A stretch of DNA of 7,459 nucleotides from Halanaerobiales bacterium (GTDB taxonomy: Bacteria > Bacillota_F > Halanaerobiia > Halanaerobiales > DTU029), in contig JADQBV010000194.1 in assembly GCA_016278415.1 (NCBI GenBank), positions 1 through 7,459 of the forward strand. Direction: 5' to 3'. The stretch's first letter is position 1. The number at the start of each line of letters is the position of its first letter. Of the stretch, positions 6,385 to 7,459 are shown piece by piece. The notes below the pieces were generated by a model. It was not told the origin of the DNA. It worked only from the letters and a program-made list of their open reading frames with translations, and did no database searches. The position numbers were made by a program, and so were the translations under genes.

Positions 6385-6529
6385 TTAATCGTCAGTACCG
6401 TAGGGCGTACGGGATTTTAAGCCTTTGGAGAAACTGTAAGACCAGTTTACACTTAATCCTCGAGGTTAAATGTATAAAGGCTCGTTTCTAGGAACAAGGA
6501 ATCCACGTAGGCTTGCCTCGTTGCGTCAA
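6385..6529 (+). mobile_element. IS200/IS605-type remnant: decayed 3' end of tnpB plus right-end-like hairpin
   Basis: The frame through 6391-6456 reads STVGRTGF-stop-AFGETVRPVYT-stop. It matches the common C-terminus of TnpB/OrfB proteins (TVGxTGIxACGExVRP) except for stops at 6418 and 6454; further stops follow at 6475 and 6508. TnpB is the RNA-guided nuclease of these elements, and its 3' coding region overlaps the omega-RNA scaffold. Downstream, GAATCCACG begins a hairpin (6503-6523; CCACG-t-AGG / CCT-CGTTG, one mismatch and one bulge) followed by GCGTCAAG. This resembles the hairpin and TCAA right ends of IS605-type elements. TCAA at 6526-6529 is the likely boundary. No tnpA, catalytic part of tnpB or left end is visible, so this is an immobile 3' fragment. 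The segment is visibly richer in GC than its surroundings. Identification is by remembered motif. Confidence 0.65.
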
Positions 6530-6530
6530 G

Positions 6531-6614
6531 GAACATGCTAACAGTCAGTTGGGTTATGGAATTATAGGTGTAATTATTTCATCTATACTTTATCTCCTGG
6601 CAGCTCTAATTTAA
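6531..6614 (+). pseudogene. Hydrophobic C-terminal scrap beside the IS remnant
   Basis: Immediately after the inferred IS right end, a frame without a start codon reads EHANSQLGYGIIGVIISSI and then LYLLAALI to TAA at 6612-6614. The last 20 residues are a clear membrane helix. It may be the end of a membrane protein gene interrupted by the element, perhaps the one beginning at 6082, but nothing in the sequence proves that they belonged together. No protein family was recognised. Confidence 0.35.
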
Positions 6615-6664
6615 AATACATATTGTAACATTAATTGAATATAATCCGTCTCTTATCTAGATTA

Positions 6665-6679
6665 TAACAATATTTGTTA
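6665..6679. repeat. Perfect 15-nt dyad TAACAA-TAT-TTGTTA
   Basis: TAACAATATTTGTTA is a perfect inverted repeat with a 3-nt centre. It lies 7 nt upstream of the terminator hairpin at 6687 and next to a second dyad, TATAATC (6640-6646) / GATTATA (6660-6666). It could be a protein-binding site or chance symmetry in very AT-rich DNA. No promoter is obvious beside it. Confidence 0.25.
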
Positions 6680-6686
6680 ATAAATT

Positions 6687-6722
6687 AAGCTTTCTACCTG
6701 AATCGGTGGGAAAGCTTTTTTT
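6687..6722 (+). terminator. Intrinsic terminator
   Basis: AAGCTTTC (6687-6694) pairs with GAAAGCTT (6710-6717), with an inner ACC/GGT pairing around TGAATC, and the 3' arm runs into a seven-T tract (6716-6722). It closes the decayed region and isolates the second ATPase gene from upstream transcription. Its good preservation suggests that it belonged to the interrupted membrane protein gene. Confidence 0.8.
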
Positions 6723-6768
6723 ATGTATAACACTGCCTTTTCTTGCCTACTCATTTAGCGTTTTCAAT

Positions 6769-6791
6769 AAAAAGGTATGATATCCTTTTTT
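6769..6791. terminator. Second, weaker symmetric hairpin with A/T tails
   Basis: AAAAAGG (6769-6775) and CCTTTTTT (6784-6791) flank TATGATAT, giving a 7-bp stem that is mostly A-T with a T-run on the 3' side. The symmetry would let it act on either strand. It is a weak candidate because of the poor GC content of the stem. It may instead be a protein-binding dyad related to the one at 6819-6838, since both contain TATGATA. Confidence 0.3.
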
Positions 6792-6810
6792 AGAAATTAA
6801 TCTGGAAAAT

Positions 6811-6852
6811 TTGATCTATATCATAGAAGGATATGATAATAATTGGTACAAT
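6811..6852 (+). promoter_or_regulatory. Candidate promoter/operator region of the second metal ATPase gene
   Basis: TATCATA (6819-6825) and TATGATA (6832-6838) form a 7-bp dyad around GAAGGA. The stretch holds two possible promoters: TTGATC (6811-6816) with GATAAT (6835-6840) at 18-nt spacing, and an extended -10, TGGTACAAT (6844-6852), without a clear -35. Either would leave a leader of roughly 80-90 nt before the ATG at 6936. If the first is used, the dyad covers the spacer and -10, a typical place for a repressor. The remaining bases from 6723 to 6935 hold no gene that I can see. Confidence 0.35.
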
Positions 6853-6935
6853 GTTTATAGAAAGAACCTGGTAATATTTGTTACGATGTTTACACGGGTA
6901 TGTTTTTCTTGAACTATATTTGGAGGTGTTAGCTA

Positions 6936-7459
6936 ATGAAGAAAAAAGTAAAGATAGTTATCTCATCAGGTAGTTTAATATTAATAGCCTGGTTGAGTAA
7001 GTTACTAAATTTTGACCCATTGATATTCGATGTATCTATGGTAATTGCCAGTATTATTGCAGGTTATCAGGTCGCTGTAAATGCCTATAACACTTTAAAG
7101 ATGAAGGTTGTCAGTATAAATCTGTTGGTAACCATAGCTGCAATTGGAGCAATAATTATAGGAGAGTACTGGGAGGCGGCTGCTGTTACCTTTCTGTTTG
7201 CTTTTGGCTCATATCTGGAAAGTAAAACAGTTGGTAAAACCAGGGATGCAATCAAGGGATTAATGGATCTGGTACCAAATACAGCAATAGTTATCAGAGA
7301 CGGAAAAGAAGAGGAGATTGCTGCAGAAGATGTTCAGGTAGGTGAAAAAGTAATTGTAAGGCCGGGTGAAAAAATACCCGTTGACGGTAAAATAACATAA
7401 GGTAATAGTGAGGTAAATCAATCTGCTATTACAGGTGAGTCAGTCCCGGTTAAAAAGGA
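6936..7459 (+). pseudogene. Second heavy-metal P-type ATPase, no HMA domain, internal stop (partial at window end)
   Basis: GGAGGTG (6922-6928) 7 nt before the ATG gives a firm start. The protein begins directly with membrane helices (about 9-24, 33-50, 60-75 and 78-93) and has no CxxC metal-binding domain. It continues into the actuator region: TRDAIKGLMDLVPNTAIVI, then DVQVGEKVIVRPGEKIPVDGKIT. At codon 155 a TAA (7398-7400) interrupts the frame, which then resumes perfectly as GNSEVNQSAITGESVPVKK to the window end, including TGES at codons 166-169. Relatives have an amino acid, often Glu, at this position, so a single GAA-to-TAA change is the simplest cause. The 154-residue product would lack the phosphorylation and nucleotide domains and could not pump. 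Family features suggest a heavy-metal P1B pump related to the cadA product at 2711, but substrate motifs lie beyond the window. A sequencing error is possible. Confidence 0.8.

Noticed and set aside
6346..6490. 45-codon open frame over the tnpB remnant (TTG 6354 to TAG 6489)
   Set aside because: The TVGxTG/GExVRP signature lies in a different frame. This frame has no RBS and is best explained as chance openness in the IS-derived segment.
1..7459. CRISPR array, tRNA, rRNA or known riboswitch
   Set aside because: No regularly spaced direct repeats, cloverleaf with a TTCGA arm, or conserved riboswitch core was seen on either strand by eye. A covariance-model scan would settle this.

Overview
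The window is AT-rich and has the gene style of a low-GC anaerobic Firmicute. Starts are preceded by strong GGAGG-type ribosome binding sites, and the promoters are sigma-A-like. A LysM/M23 cell-wall protein and a YIEGIA-type gene pair are also present. I would guess a clostridial or Halanaerobiales-like organism, but the sequence does not fix the taxon.

Left part (1-2576): the tail of a gene that may encode a YIEGIA-family membrane protein is followed 2 nt later by a 68-aa protein resembling the YIEGIA capping-complex subunit. Convergent to it lies uppP, the undecaprenyl-diphosphate phosphatase of cell-wall lipid recycling. Its promoter faces away from that of a membrane-anchored protein with two LysM domains and an M23 domain. 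Both of these genes act at the cell envelope. The M23 gene ends in a long intrinsic terminator.

Centre (2611-5143): a complete P1B-2 heavy-metal ATPase (CadA/ZntA type, Zn/Cd/Pb export) carries two N-terminal CxxC metal-binding domains. Its consensus promoter overlaps a sequence like ArsR/SmtB-family operators, so metal-dependent derepression is the natural model. No regulator gene is present in the window.

Right part (5144-7459): this stretch looks partly decayed. In order it holds: a hairpin-rich leader and a 28-codon membrane peptide whose ribosome binding site lies in a hairpin and whose reading appears to continue in the +1 frame; a truncated SurA-N-like secreted protein; a short fragment that looks like the N-terminus of a membrane protein; a stop-riddled 3' end of an IS200/IS605-type tnpB with a right-end-like hairpin; a hydrophobic C-terminal scrap; and a strong terminator. 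The window ends inside a second heavy-metal P-type ATPase. That gene lacks an N-terminal metal-binding domain and is interrupted by an in-frame TAA just before its TGES motif.

I do not see a clearly new multi-gene system. The most interesting signals are the SD-sequestering hairpin with its RF2-like frame junction, the nonsense codon in the second ATPase, the His-to-Asn change in the M23 active site, and the tnpB/omega-RNA-like remnant.
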